A DNA stretch of 44,407 bases from a virus. The DNA is taken from positions 1-44,407 of the IMG/VR virus record IMGVR_UViG_3300044713_000046. One strand, given 5' to 3'. The position numbers were made by a program, and so were the translations under genes. The notes under the pieces were generated by a model. The model saw nothing but the letters and a program-made list of their open reading frames with translations, searched no databases and had not been told where the DNA came from. This document shows positions 6,251-14,361 of this stretch, in pieces. Positions within the stretch are counted from its first letter, which is position 1; each line of letters opens with the position of its first letter.

Positions 6251-6756
6251 TGGATCAAATCGCCGGACTAGTCGCGCGTGGATTGATATCGCCGGATGCA
6301 GCGCAAGGGCTCGTTGATAAGGCGTCTTATCTAAAAGGGAATTTGCCTGGAATGCCGCAGATTACAGGGCCAGAAATGGCGCCTCGCGGCGGTGCACGTA
6401 ATTATATGGGATCGTCAGGAAAGAAGATTACGGCGCCTGATTACTCCAATCAAAACCAGACGTATAGTGAATTTTCTTACAATCAGAAAGTCGATCAAAG
6501 GCAAAAGGCTCTCAGTAAGTTGATAGAAAATAAAGATTTCACTCCTGACATTTCCGATGGAAAAATGAAGTTCAAATCGCTGAATAAGAGTGAAAACCAG
6601 ACTGTCAACGGAATAGGATTCGGGCGCGCTCCTAATACCTCATATGAGGAAGAGCAATCGAGCCCGTCTACCGCGTGGGAAAAGAACATCCGCTATTGGC
6701 ATAAGCTTAGTCTTCCAGCAGATGAGTTTTACGCCACGATGGCGCCTGAGGAGTAA
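6247..6756 (+). CDS. Hypothetical protein, 169 aa
   Basis: Begins MMDQIAGLVARGLISPDAAQ with a Gly/Pro-rich linker (about residues 30-55), then a Lys/Asn/Ser-rich polar middle and a C-terminal WEKNIRYWHKLSLPADEFY. No family recognised. It lies in the packaging-side cluster, so it may be a minor virion or head-assembly protein. The start ATGATG overlaps the previous stop. Confidence 0.6.
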   Translation: MMDQIAGLVARGLISPDAAQGLVDKASYLKGNLPGMPQITGPEMAPRGGARNYMGSSGKKITAPDYSNQNQTYSEFSYNQKVDQRQKALSKLIENKDFTPDISDGKMKFKSLNKSENQTVNGIGFGRAPNTSYEEEQSSPSTAWEKNIRYWHKLSLPADEFYATMAPEE

Positions 6757-6761
6757 ATAAG

Positions 6762-7172
6762 ATGTGGCCAGGTTCAATCAGCAACAAGGCGCGCGGTAAG
6801 CTCAACAGCAAACTAGCTGTGCTCAAAGGCACGCGACCGCAAAAGAGCAAAATGGCCAGCTTTCACAACAAAACCAAAGATGAAGGCGAGCTGGGCAACC
6901 ACGGCCATATCGCGCCGGACGTTGAAATCAATGACACGAAGTTTCAGGGTGGTAGCGCCGCTCATGGCCGGCATGTCTCAAAAGGCGGCGGCATCGGAAA
7001 AGCAGAATCGCAAATGAAGCGTCACGCCATTGACGATCCTGTGAACAAGAAAGTCTGGCCACATGGCGGCGATGTTAAAGCCGGCAATCCCAAGACAGGC
7101 AACACGCGCATGAAAGGCCCGATCGCTCGTAGCGGTGGCCTGTACGGCGGTGGCGGTAGGGGAACGCAGTGA
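6762..7172 (+). CDS. Basic Gly/His/Lys-rich protein, 136 aa
   Basis: Lys- and Gly-rich, with several His and repeated GG turns, ending in a GGLYGGGGRGTQ tail. The composition suggests a disordered nucleic-acid-binding or packaged protein. The last coding bases (GGGGAACGCAGTGATG) recur at the end of the next small ORF. No family recognised. Confidence 0.55.
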   Translation: MWPGSISNKARGKLNSKLAVLKGTRPQKSKMASFHNKTKDEGELGNHGHIAPDVEINDTKFQGGSAAHGRHVSKGGGIGKAESQMKRHAIDDPVNKKVWPHGGDVKAGNPKTGNTRMKGPIARSGGLYGGGGRGTQ

Positions 7173-7287
7173 TGTGGTTTCTGGTGTGGAATGCGCCATT
7201 AGTCGCTAATTATGCGCTGCATCCGAATCCTGGAACTGGAAATTATATTGTGCTTCCGCAACCAGTTCGGGGAACGCAGTGATGTGG
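7159..7287 (+). repeat. 19-bp direct repeat at two gene junctions
   Basis: GGGGAACGCAGTGATGTGG occurs at 7159-7177 and 7269-7287, 110 bp apart. Each copy contains the end of one reading frame (ACGCAG TGA) and the overlapping ATG of the next. This looks like duplication of a junction or insertion of a 110-bp unit. Confidence 0.8.
7172..7282 (+). CDS. Possible 36-aa protein between repeat copies
   Basis: MWFLVWNAPLVANYALHPNP continuing to a VRGTQ end. It starts in the first repeat copy and stops in the second, so it shares its last codons (GTQ) with the upstream gene. Its hydrophobic start could be a membrane anchor. It is plausible by position only. Confidence 0.4.
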   Translation: MWFLVWNAPLVANYALHPNPGTGNYIVLPQPVRGTQ

Positions 7288-7449
7288 ATGTGGCCATGGC
7301 AGGTTCCACAAGTTCCAACTTATACAGCGGATCATACGTATGCTCTGGGACGCCAAGTCGTTCGCCAAGCACAACAGCAAGTTCGGCAAAGCGCAGAACA
7401 GCAAAGCTGCGAAGATCGCCAATCACGTGCTGCAATCGACTGGCGATGA
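7282..7449 (+). CDS. Possible 55-aa protein overlapping the next gene
   Basis: Starts MWMWPWQVPQVPTYTADHTY in the second repeat copy, then becomes Gln/Arg-rich where it overlaps the gene at 7340 by 110 bp. The N-terminus resembles that of the preceding 36-aa ORF. The overlap makes it doubtful; it may be a decayed or shadow frame. Confidence 0.25.
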   Translation: MWMWPWQVPQVPTYTADHTYALGRQVVRQAQQQVRQSAEQQSCEDRQSRAAIDWR

Positions 7450-7555
7450 AGGCGAGGCCATTGCTACTGCAAATAAGCTGGCGAAGCACACCAGCAAGCT
7501 CAAAAAGCGTGGACTAATCTCGCCCAAAGCTGAGAGGAACATGCATCGTGAGTGA
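7340..7555 (+). CDS. Small Lys/Ala-rich protein, 71 aa
   Basis: MLWDAKSFAKHNSKFGKAQN, then ANHVLQSTGDEGEAIATANK and a KKRGLIS end. The GDEGEAIATANK motif resembles small phage proteins with an (E/D)G.AIA.A..A pattern. It is helical and basic; possibly DNA-associated. It overlaps the GTG start of the next gene. Confidence 0.6.
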   Translation: MLWDAKSFAKHNSKFGKAQNSKAAKIANHVLQSTGDEGEAIATANKLAKHTSKLKKRGLISPKAERNMHRE

Positions 7556-7694
7556 CACAGATGCAATCAACGCAATCATCACAATGCTCGAAGCAACTGT
7601 TGCATTGTTGCAACGTTACGGAATTGAAGTGCCGGGCGTTGACGATCTGGTTGCTCAAGTCGCAGCGCTCAAAACCGCGAGGAACCTGCCATGA
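7548..7694 (+). CDS. Small helical protein, 48 aa (GTG start)
   Basis: VSDTDAINAIITMLEATVAL and a further 28 residues, forming an amphipathic helix pair. GAGAGGAA lies 11 bp before the GTG. Both ends overlap neighbours, and the stop is coupled to the next start by ATGA. No homologue recognised. Confidence 0.55.
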   Translation: MSDTDAINAIITMLEATVALLQRYGIEVPGVDDLVAQVAALKTARNLP

Positions 7695-7900
7695 CCGAAT
7701 ATACCTCAAAGCGGGACTATGAAGACCCAGCCTACGAAGAGGACAAGCAAGCCGAGCCGCACATCAACAAAATCTCCGAACTGGTGGACGAACTGCACAC
7801 TCAGGCCTGCCATCAGCGAGAGCACAACGCGCCAATAACTGATAGCATTATCAAGATGATAGAGGCTATTCAGACAAAGATCGCGCAGAGTGTAATTTAA
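7691..7900 (+). CDS. Small acidic helical protein, 69 aa
   Basis: An acidic N-terminal third (DYEDPAYEEDKQAEPH) is followed by two predicted helices ending IIKMIEAIQTKIAQSVI. No family recognised. It precedes the terminase genes by 33 bp. Confidence 0.55.
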   Translation: MTEYTSKRDYEDPAYEEDKQAEPHINKISELVDELHTQACHQREHNAPITDSIIKMIEAIQTKIAQSVI

Positions 7901-7933
7901 AGGCAAGTCAAAAGCTTAGAGTGGTTCTAAACC

Positions 7934-8302
7934 GTGGGAAACGCTAACTCAGGCAGAAGACAGGACAGATCAATTACGGACGCGCTTAGGTATGCGCTGA
8001 AATCAAATGACAATAAAGAGCTGAATAGCGTTATTTCGGTATGGATTGCGCGCGCCAAGTCTGGCGATATGACGGCGCTTCTTGGCATTGTCGATCGATT
8101 GGAAGGCAAGCCACTGCAGCAAGTTGACAGCAACACAACTGTCGAGCACCGCTACGTTAAAGCGCCTGAAAAGGCCAAGGATGATGATTGGAAGCAATAT
8201 CTGGCGCACAAGGCTAAACCGAAGGCGGTTCCTACAAAGTCTAGTGTGCGCACCGGTAGTGGCACCAATGGCACCAATGGCAGCAACGGCAGCACTCATT
8301 GA
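7934..8302 (+). CDS. DUF5681/TerS-like protein
   Basis: A 122-aa protein immediately before TerL. The N-terminus GNANSGRRQDRSITDALRYA and the later SGDMTALLGIVDRLEGKPLQ (about residues 41-60) match a common class of small proteins encoded next to large terminases: DUF5681-type N-terminus, then A..GD..A...I.DRLEGKP. It is a good candidate small terminase subunit that would recognise phage DNA. The C-terminus is low complexity (repeated GTNG units). The start is GTG with a weak ribosome site. The C-terminal 26 bp overlap TerL. Confidence 0.6.
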   Translation: MGNANSGRRQDRSITDALRYALKSNDNKELNSVISVWIARAKSGDMTALLGIVDRLEGKPLQQVDSNTTVEHRYVKAPEKAKDDDWKQYLAHKAKPKAVPTKSSVRTGSGTNGTNGSNGSTH

Positions 8303-9779
8303 TGACCCGCTCTGCGTATGGGAGGCTCAGTCCGGGCCTCAAAGTGACCTTATCAGATGTCCGACTTTTGAGGTCTTTTTTGGAGGGGCTAGAGGTGGCG
8401 GTAAGACTGATGGAGTCCTGGGAGAATGGCTTGTCCATTCCGATGAATATGGAGCGCATGCCATTGGACTTATGGTCCGAAGATCAATTACGCAACTTGC
8501 AGAGACTATTGAGCGATCTCGCGAAATCTATGCAGCTCTCGGAGCGGTCTTCAACGAACAATCTAAAATGTGGCGCTTCCCCAACGGCGCTCGATTGCGG
8601 TTCGCCTACCTAGAGCGGGATCAGGATGCTGACGCGTATCAAGGCCATTCTTACACGCGCGTTTACGTCGAGGAAATCGGCACGTTCCCCAGCGACAAGC
8701 CAATCCTCAAGCTTATGGCAACTCTCCGATCAGGAGCGGGAGTGCCTGTTGGATTCCGAGCTACGGGAAATCCTGGCGGTCCAGGGCATAATTGGGTCAA
8801 ATCAAGGTATATCGATCCTGCTCCCGGCGGATGGAAAATCATTAGTGATTCAGGGACGGGATTGGAGCGTATCTATATCCCCAGCCGAGTCACCGACAAC
8901 GCCTACCTTGGGCAGGACTACGTCCAGCGCCTGCGTGCTTCCGGGTCCGCAACGCTGGTTCGGGCATGGCTAGAAGGTGATTGGGATGCAATTGAGGGAG
9001 CGTTCTTTGACTGCTGGTCTCCACAAATGGTTATCGCGCCGTTCGCTATTCCGGATAATTGGGTGCGGTTTCGCAGCGGGGACTGGGGCAGCTTTAGCCC
9101 CTTCAGCTTCGGCTGGTGGGCAGTTGTCCAAGACGATTACACCATTTCACGTATGGACAAAGGAAGAGCTGGCGATATTGCGCGAACACTTCCGCGAGGT
9201 TCAATCGTTCGCTATCGAGAATGGTATGGCTCAACGAATCCCAGTAATTCTACTGGACTCAAACTCACAGCTGAGCAAGTGGCCGACGGCCTCATTAGTC
9301 GAGAACGTGGCGATAAAGTTGCCTATGGAGTAATCGACCCATCCACATTCAAGGTCGATGGCGGCCCGTCGATTGGCGAGCGCATCAATCGCAAGCTGGT
9401 GGAAGCTAAGCTCGCCTCGTTCCGGGCAGCTGACAACACGCGCGTGTCTCAGAAGGACGGCAAGAACAAGCGCGGTCCCATGAATGGCTGGGACCAGATG
9501 CGCGCCCGGATGGTCGGCATTGACGGCGTGCCGATGGTCTACTGCTTCAACACGTGCCTGGCATCGATTAGAACCATTCCAGTTCTGCAGCATGATCCTG
9601 TCAAGGCTGAAGACCTGGACACGGAATCAGAGGATCACGCGGCTGACGACTGGCGCTATGCCTGTTCTAGCCGGCCTTGGATGCGCACCGTGAAAGAGCC
9701 AGAGAAGCCTGCGGATGCGTATCGACCGCCGCGCGATGACATTGCCAACGATGTGCAGTCAAGCGTGAAGCTTTGTTGA
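8277..9779 (+). CDS. Terminase large subunit (TerL)
   Basis: About 500 aa; the ATP-driven packaging motor and headful or cos nuclease. The ATPase part has Walker A GGARGGGKT (residues 36-44), Walker B RVYVEE (about 128-133) and the coupling motif TGNPGG (163-168). The nuclease part has candidate metal ligands Asp269 (SGDWGS), Asp354 (VIDPS) and Asp457/458 (HAADDW). The frame is open far upstream (from 8082), but those residues lie inside the previous gene, so the start is placed at ATG 8277 (8268 is equally possible). Both fall in the GGCACCAAT repeats, without a good ribosome site. Confidence 0.92.
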   Translation: MAATAALIDDPLCVWEAQSGPQSDLIRCPTFEVFFGGARGGGKTDGVLGEWLVHSDEYGAHAIGLMVRRSITQLAETIERSREIYAALGAVFNEQSKMWRFPNGARLRFAYLERDQDADAYQGHSYTRVYVEEIGTFPSDKPILKLMATLRSGAGVPVGFRATGNPGGPGHNWVKSRYIDPAPGGWKIISDSGTGLERIYIPSRVTDNAYLGQDYVQRLRASGSATLVRAWLEGDWDAIEGAFFDCWSPQMVIAPFAIPDNWVRFRSGDWGSFSPFSFGWWAVVQDDYTISRMDKGRAGDIARTLPRGSIVRYREWYGSTNPSNSTGLKLTAEQVADGLISRERGDKVAYGVIDPSTFKVDGGPSIGERINRKLVEAKLASFRAADNTRVSQKDGKNKRGPMNGWDQMRARMVGIDGVPMVYCFNTCLASIRTIPVLQHDPVKAEDLDTESEDHAADDWRYACSSRPWMRTVKEPEKPADAYRPPRDDIANDVQSSVKLC

Positions 9780-9904
9780 TCCGAATATCCTGGTTCTGCA
9801 TTGTGCTCTTGTGGTTCGCATGTGCGATTATTGGGACGGGACTGGATTGGCTCTTAAGCTCAATTTCCCAACTGCAGAAGAGCAGGCATTTACGCTGCAA
9901 GTGA
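9776..9904 (+). CDS. Possible 42-aa membrane peptide (TTG start)
   Basis: Starts TTG overlapping the TerL stop and encodes IRISWFCIVLLWFACAIIGT then a short basic tail: one clear transmembrane helix. It overlaps the next gene by 85 bp in another frame. The rare start and overlap make it uncertain. Confidence 0.3.
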   Translation: MIRISWFCIVLLWFACAIIGTGLDWLLSSISQLQKSRHLRCK

Positions 9905-10137
9905 ACGAGCTGCTACGCGAGTGTGGGGCTCGGGTGACTGCGTATGAAGTGCATCATCCGGGCGATCATTGTTCGTATCATCTGACGTTCGAGCATGGCA
10001 GCAAGCGCAAGACCATCCATTCCGATGTGCCGTTCCATTATGATCCGCCACAGGCTGTAATGCAGCGTGTGCATGATTGGATTGCTGGCGTGCGGCTGAC
10101 GAACCGGTGGTCAACGGAAGTGCCGGTGGAGGATTGA
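9820..10137 (+). CDS. Hypothetical protein, 105 aa
   Basis: Begins MCDYWDGTGLALKLNFPTAE; His-rich in the middle (YEVHHPGDHCSYHLTFEHGS, about residues 47-66). A mixed alpha/beta pattern of a small folded protein. No family recognised. An upstream GTG at 9811 is an alternative start. It lies between TerL and portal, where small head-associated genes are common. Confidence 0.6.
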   Translation: MCDYWDGTGLALKLNFPTAEEQAFTLQVNELLRECGARVTAYEVHHPGDHCSYHLTFEHGSKRKTIHSDVPFHYDPPQAVMQRVHDWIAGVRLTNRWSTEVPVED

Positions 10138-10382
10138 TGGTGAAGGGATGGTCCGATCAGGATGCAGATATTTGCGCATCAAAAGTGCAAAAAAATCTAT
10201 ATACCTGGCGTAAGTACAGGGCAAAAATAAGTGGTAAGTTGGTATCACCAAATAGATGGCAATTTTCTTGTAAATTCAAGGATAAAATGGCGACGATTGT
10301 GGTAGAAAATGCTCTAGAGGTAAATTCGTTGCATCAGTATTTTCAAGATAAAATCTGGGGTTGGACTTGTGGCTATGACTAA
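10137..10382 (+). CDS. Hypothetical basic protein, 81 aa
   Basis: MVKGWSDQDADICASKVQKN then RWQFSCKFKDKMATIVVENA: probably one small alpha/beta domain. The ATG overlaps the previous stop (TGATG) with GGTGGAGG upstream. It is AT-richer than its neighbours. No family recognised. Confidence 0.6.
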   Translation: MVKGWSDQDADICASKVQKNLYTWRKYRAKISGKLVSPNRWQFSCKFKDKMATIVVENALEVNSLHQYFQDKIWGWTCGYD

Positions 10383-10716
10383 GCGCAAGAAACAGCCTGA
10401 CATTCAACTGCCGGCCGTTACCGACGACGCCTCTATCAGCACGACTACGATCTACCCGACCATTGAGGCGATGTTCCTTGAGGAAATTGCCTCAAAGCCT
10501 TGGTTTGAAAAGTTTTCACGTGAAACACGCAGGATGATCCGGTTCACGTTCATCACAGCGGTTGCTGAGACCATGCGCACGATCGCGTTTCGGATCAACA
10601 ACGACCAGGACACGCGCGTGTTCGATGAGTTCAGCAAGCAGATTCAGGCTTATGACTTGGAAATGCACGAAATGCGTGATCAGTATGCGTCTGCGATCTT
10701 AGGGTTGCCAAACTAA
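10375..10716 (+). CDS. Hypothetical helical protein upstream of portal, 113 aa
   Basis: After a short basic start (MTKRKKQ), residues about 30-100 are predicted helical (MFLEEIASKPWFEKFSRETR, then AVAETMRTIAFRINNDQDTR). It sits directly before, and overlaps, the portal start, so it may be a head-assembly or packaging accessory protein. That is inference from position. Confidence 0.6.
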   Translation: MTKRKKQPDIQLPAVTDDASISTTTIYPTIEAMFLEEIASKPWFEKFSRETRRMIRFTFITAVAETMRTIAFRINNDQDTRVFDEFSKQIQAYDLEMHEMRDQYASAILGLPN

Positions 10717-12794
10717 TGGTAATGGCGGTCAATAGCCCGACTGGCGGCGGCCCTACACGGTTCAAAAGCCAGACGGGCACGCTTGGCGATTGGTCAACGG
10801 AAGCGCCGGATGAGTATGACTGGTCCGGTAGTGATGATGGGTTCTTCCCGGTCACGCGGTTGCGGCAGCAGTACTTGGATTACCTGACCGCCAAGGTGCA
10901 GGAGTATGAAGAGCAGAAGCTATCGCGGCACTACTACCATGGCGCCCAATACACGCCGGAAGAGATACGCATTCTCCGAGAGCGACGTCAGCCAATCATT
11001 ACTATTAATCGGCTTGGTCGAAAGATCGACTCTATTGCCGGGCTTATTCTCCGCCTTCGACAGGACCCAAAGGCATACCCGCGTAATCCTAAGAACGGCG
11101 ACGGCGCGGAAGTTGCAACGCAATGCATCAGGACGGTGCTAGAGAGCAACGAGTGGTATTTCCTGGACAATTACGCCGTTACGCAAGCTGGCATTGAGGG
11201 TATTGCCGGCGTTGAGCTGAAGTTGATCCCTGGCGATCACGGCGATCCTGACCTAGGAATGGATTTCATTTTCGGAGATGACTTCTTCTACGATCCCAGG
11301 AGTTTCAAGCCTGACTTTAGCGATGCTAGATTTCTCGGGATAGCAAAATGGCTCGATGTAGAAGCTGCCGTAGAGCTGTTCCCCGACCGTGAGGAAGAAA
11401 TCCGCTCTCTTATGGTAGAGACTGGCTTCGACCTTACAACGCACGCGGACCGTGAATTCAAGTGGGTCTATGTCAATGAGCATCGCGTTCGCCTTGTTGA
11501 GCATTGGTATAAGCACAAGGGAATGTGGTACTGGGCATTTTATTGCAGCTTCATCCTGCTTGCACAAGGGGAGTCTCCGTTCCGCGATGAGCGTAACAGG
11601 CCTTGCCCTCGATTTATCATGTTTAGCGCTGCCGTCGATCATGATGGTGATCGCTATGGCTTTACACGTAATTTAAAGGGACCGCAGGATGAGATCAACG
11701 CGCGTCGGTCTAAGGCCCTTCATATTAGCAATGTTACACGCCTTACGCTGCAAAAGGGATCGGTTGACGACGTTGAGACAACCCGTCGTGAGGCTGCACG
11801 TCCCGATGGCGTTATTGAATATAACCCCGGCTTTGAGCCGCCGGCCGGTGCGGATAAGACGAACGATCTACAAGCCCACATGCTACTCCTACAGCATGCT
11901 ACGGCAGAGATAGACGGGTTTGCCAATGTCAATCCAGCGCTGATGACGCAGGATGGTAAGGATGAACATTCGGGAGTGGCAATTAACCTATTGCAAAAAG
12001 CTGGAATTGCAGAGATCGGAACATTCCTGCGCAACTACCGAGCCTGGAAAATCCGGGTGTACCGAGCCATCTGGAACACTATCCAGACCACTTGGCAGGC
12101 CGAGCGCTGGATTCGCGTTACTGACAACGACGGCGTTAAGCAATTCCTGGCCGTCAACAAGCTAGGACTCAATCAGTGGGGACAGCCAGAGATAACCAAC
12201 GCCGTTGGCTCGCTGGACGTAGATATCATCTTGGACGAGGGGCCGGACGTAGCAAACCTGATGCAGGACGCTTGGGAAGTTCTGTCTCAGATGCCTCCCG
12301 GAACGGTTCCGCCAGACGTTCTTATCGAATTGATGCCGCTACCGAACAGCGTCAAGAAGTCGATCCTGGAAAAAATGCAGCAGGCGCAGCAAGCTGCCGC
12401 GCAGAATCCTGATCCGAAGACTAAAGTTGAGATGATGAAGGGCCAGGTTGCGATGCAGCAGGGCCAGCAGAAGATGCAGATTGCTGCCCAGCAAGGCCAG
12501 GTCAAGCTGCAGGCTGAGCAGATCAGGGCGCAGGCTGAAGCGCAGAACGCTGCTCAGGACCAAGCACAGACGCAACTCGAATTCCGTATTCAGCAGGAGC
12601 GTGAGAACGCTGAGCGCCAGAAGCTAGCCATGGAAATGGAGCAGTCCCGGCGCGAGCATGAGTTCAAGATGGCTGAGTTAGCCGCGCAGCACAGTGCATC
12701 GCAGGCTGAACACGCTGAGCAGCGCAAGACTTCGCAGGTACAGCATGCGGCCAAGCGCAAGGCGGCCACCCAATCGAAGACAAAGGCGGCATAA
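10716..12794 (+). CDS. Portal protein, P22-like
   Basis: A 692-aa portal, the dodecameric channel at the head vertex. Recognisable features: an early RQPIITINRLGRKIDSIAGL segment (about residues 89-108), the FGDDFFYDPRSFKPDFSDAR region (about 186-205) and the later SGVAINLLQKAGIAE stretch, as in P22-type portals. The last about 140 residues are Gln/Ala/Glu-rich and helical, like the long C-terminal barrel of P22 portal (725 aa). The start ATG overlaps the previous stop; an alternative ATG lies 6 bp on. It works with TerL and later with the gp4-like and gp10-like proteins. Confidence 0.9.
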   Translation: MVMAVNSPTGGGPTRFKSQTGTLGDWSTEAPDEYDWSGSDDGFFPVTRLRQQYLDYLTAKVQEYEEQKLSRHYYHGAQYTPEEIRILRERRQPIITINRLGRKIDSIAGLILRLRQDPKAYPRNPKNGDGAEVATQCIRTVLESNEWYFLDNYAVTQAGIEGIAGVELKLIPGDHGDPDLGMDFIFGDDFFYDPRSFKPDFSDARFLGIAKWLDVEAAVELFPDREEEIRSLMVETGFDLTTHADREFKWVYVNEHRVRLVEHWYKHKGMWYWAFYCSFILLAQGESPFRDERNRPCPRFIMFSAAVDHDGDRYGFTRNLKGPQDEINARRSKALHISNVTRLTLQKGSVDDVETTRREAARPDGVIEYNPGFEPPAGADKTNDLQAHMLLLQHATAEIDGFANVNPALMTQDGKDEHSGVAINLLQKAGIAEIGTFLRNYRAWKIRVYRAIWNTIQTTWQAERWIRVTDNDGVKQFLAVNKLGLNQWGQPEITNAVGSLDVDIILDEGPDVANLMQDAWEVLSQMPPGTVPPDVLIELMPLPNSVKKSILEKMQQAQQAAAQNPDPKTKVEMMKGQVAMQQGQQKMQIAAQQGQVKLQAEQIRAQAEAQNAAQDQAQTQLEFRIQQERENAERQKLAMEMEQSRREHEFKMAELAAQHSASQAEHAEQRKTSQVQHAAKRKAATQSKTKAA

Positions 12795-12795
12795 G

Positions 12796-13221
12796 ATGGA
12801 TATGCGAGAGTTTCACAGGACGCTCGGCGAGTCTTTGGACGCATTGGACCGGGCAAGCGGGGCCGAAGAGCGTGTTAAGGGCGCCGAGCGCTTGCTTGCC
12901 AATAAGCAGCATGAGATTGACGCGCTGTCTGAGGCTCATGCTAAGCTAAAGAAGCAGTCTGATGATCATTTGGCAGCAAATCTTGCGCGCATGAATGAAG
13001 AGACTGAGAAGTGGAATGCATCCGTTGCTGATTTGAAGAGGCAGCATTTCGCACTTGAGCAGCGAAACAAGGAACAGATCGATAATTCCAGCTCGATGTT
13101 GACTAATATAAATACTGAGATTGGGGTTAGGCGCAAAGAACTTGATGCAATGCGAATTGAACACGAGCGGCGCAAGAACGAGGCTGTGGAATATGCCAAC
13201 AGGCTCGCTGGCGCTTCCTGA
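12796..13221 (+). CDS. Coiled-coil protein, 141 aa
   Basis: Starts MDMREFHRTLGESLDALDRA one base after the portal stop. Almost the whole length is charged heptad-like helix (HEIDALSEAHAKLKKQSDDH and on). It is a candidate head-assembly or scaffold-like factor, but a separate scaffold gene is present at 19901. No family recognised. Confidence 0.65.
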   Translation: MDMREFHRTLGESLDALDRASGAEERVKGAERLLANKQHEIDALSEAHAKLKKQSDDHLAANLARMNEETEKWNASVADLKRQHFALEQRNKEQIDNSSSMLTNINTEIGVRRKELDAMRIEHERRKNEAVEYANRLAGAS

Positions 13222-13526
13222 TGGCCGGCAAGGTCTTTCTGTCTGAGTATACCTGTTCGTCCGTGCGGGGAATGCAGGCAATGGTGGCGCCTGCGGTAGT
13301 TGTGCAAACGCCGATAACGGCGTCTGGCGCGGCGCAGAGTTTCAATCCGTTCAATGGCGCAACTGAGATGGTTCGTATTTCTGTTGATACGGGCGGGCCG
13401 GTGTGCGTCAAGTTCGGCACCAATCCGTCCGCTACGATCAATGACGAGCGCTGGGCGCCCAACCAGACCGAGGCAAGGGTTGTTCGGCCAGGTGACACTG
13501 TTTCCGTCATAGTGAGCCCCACATAA
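13221..13526 (+). CDS. Small beta-rich structural protein, 101 aa
   Basis: Val/Ala/Thr-rich with strand-forming segments (AMVAPAVVVQTPITASGAAQ; MVRISVDTGGPVCVKFG) ending VVRPGDTVSVIVSPT. The pattern resembles small beta-sandwich decoration or cement proteins. Coupled to the previous gene by TGATG. Assignment to the virion is inferred from location and fold pattern. Confidence 0.55.
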   Translation: MAGKVFLSEYTCSSVRGMQAMVAPAVVVQTPITASGAAQSFNPFNGATEMVRISVDTGGPVCVKFGTNPSATINDERWAPNQTEARVVRPGDTVSVIVSPT

Positions 13527-13964
13527 ATGTTTTCTCAGAGATCGTTTCAAGGCGAGGTCTTTGTGGACCATCGCGCTAGTCCCGGCTTGCCTGAGCACAT
13601 CGCTCGATTGGCCGGATATGACCCGCAGCAGTGCAAGGAGGGGCAGTTTTTCGAAGCTGCATCCAAGTACTGTTCTCACTGTAGAGCGCGAGTTATTTTG
13701 AATCCAAGCCGGACTCGCGAGCGTGCGACCTGCTTGAAGTGCGCCAGTCATTATATTTGTGATTGGTGCGATGCAGAGCGCCGGCAACCCGGCTACGTCC
13801 ACAAGCCTTTCGAGGCTAAACGTGATGAGGCTATATCATGGCAAAGCGCACCTTCTCTGGTGGTTCCTTCTCATACACAGCAGTCGCCCTTGGTACTGCG
13901 CCCGCAAGCGGATCAGGAATGGGGATCATCTGCGGTAGCGCCACTCAATACATCGACATTTTAG
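13527..13964 (+). CDS. Zinc-ribbon-containing phage protein
   Basis: A 145-aa frame with three CxxC-type pairs (CSHC, CLKC, CDWC, about residues 48-80) forming one or two zinc sites. They are preceded by VDHRASPGLPEHIARLAGYD, a sequence pattern seen in phage proteins next to structural genes. The last 42 codons overlap the next gene (13838), which has a convincing start, so the C-terminal part here is probably dictated by the overlap or the gene once ended earlier. Role unknown. Confidence 0.65.
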   Translation: MFSQRSFQGEVFVDHRASPGLPEHIARLAGYDPQQCKEGQFFEAASKYCSHCRARVILNPSRTRERATCLKCASHYICDWCDAERRQPGYVHKPFEAKRDEAISWQSAPSLVVPSHTQQSPLVLRPQADQEWGSSAVAPLNTSTF

Positions 13965-14353
13965 AATGCACGGTGCAGGGGACAGCGACGGCGAGTAATG
14001 TGTTTGGCGGGTGTCTTGCTCGTTGTAGCACTGCCAGCGCAACCAGGACGGCGCTTACTTCGCCGGCATCGGATGGTCCGCAGAATCCGTTTACTGCTGT
14101 TCTTGGCGCTCCGGCGGGCACTTATACTGCCGCAACCACGATGGGCACTCCATCTTCGGCCGCGACAGACACCAAGTTCCCGCTGGTGATCAACGGCTTT
14201 GGCGGTTTGTATCGCGAGAACTTTGCTCCGACCCAGCAATTCTCAATTTACGGAACTACCACGCCATTGGCTGAAGCGATTATTTTCAATTCCACTAGTT
14301 TTGCTGGAACGACGGGCTCAGCAGCGGTTGCGATGATTTACGAGCCGATGTGA
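13838..14353 (+). CDS. Beta-rich structural protein, 171 aa
   Basis: Starts MAKRTFSGGSFSYTAVALGT. It is Gly/Ala/Thr/Ser-rich with short strands and ends AVAMIYEPM; hydrophobic but with no membrane helix, typical of a virion surface or decoration protein. It begins inside the preceding zinc-protein gene (127-bp overlap). No family recognised. Confidence 0.6.
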   Translation: MAKRTFSGGSFSYTAVALGTAPASGSGMGIICGSATQYIDILECTVQGTATASNVFGGCLARCSTASATRTALTSPASDGPQNPFTAVLGAPAGTYTAATTMGTPSSAATDTKFPLVINGFGGLYRENFAPTQQFSIYGTTTPLAEAIIFNSTSFAGTTGSAAVAMIYEPM

Positions 14354-14361
14354 GGTGAGCC

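Noticed and set aside
8082-8276. N-terminal extension of TerL back to 8082
   Set aside because: These residues lie inside the upstream small gene in another frame, look unlike a terminase, and would give an over-long protein. The start was moved to 8277.
12966-13802. 278-aa leftward frame opposite the genes after portal
   Set aside because: Antisense shadow of four well-supported rightward genes; no ribosome site or family.
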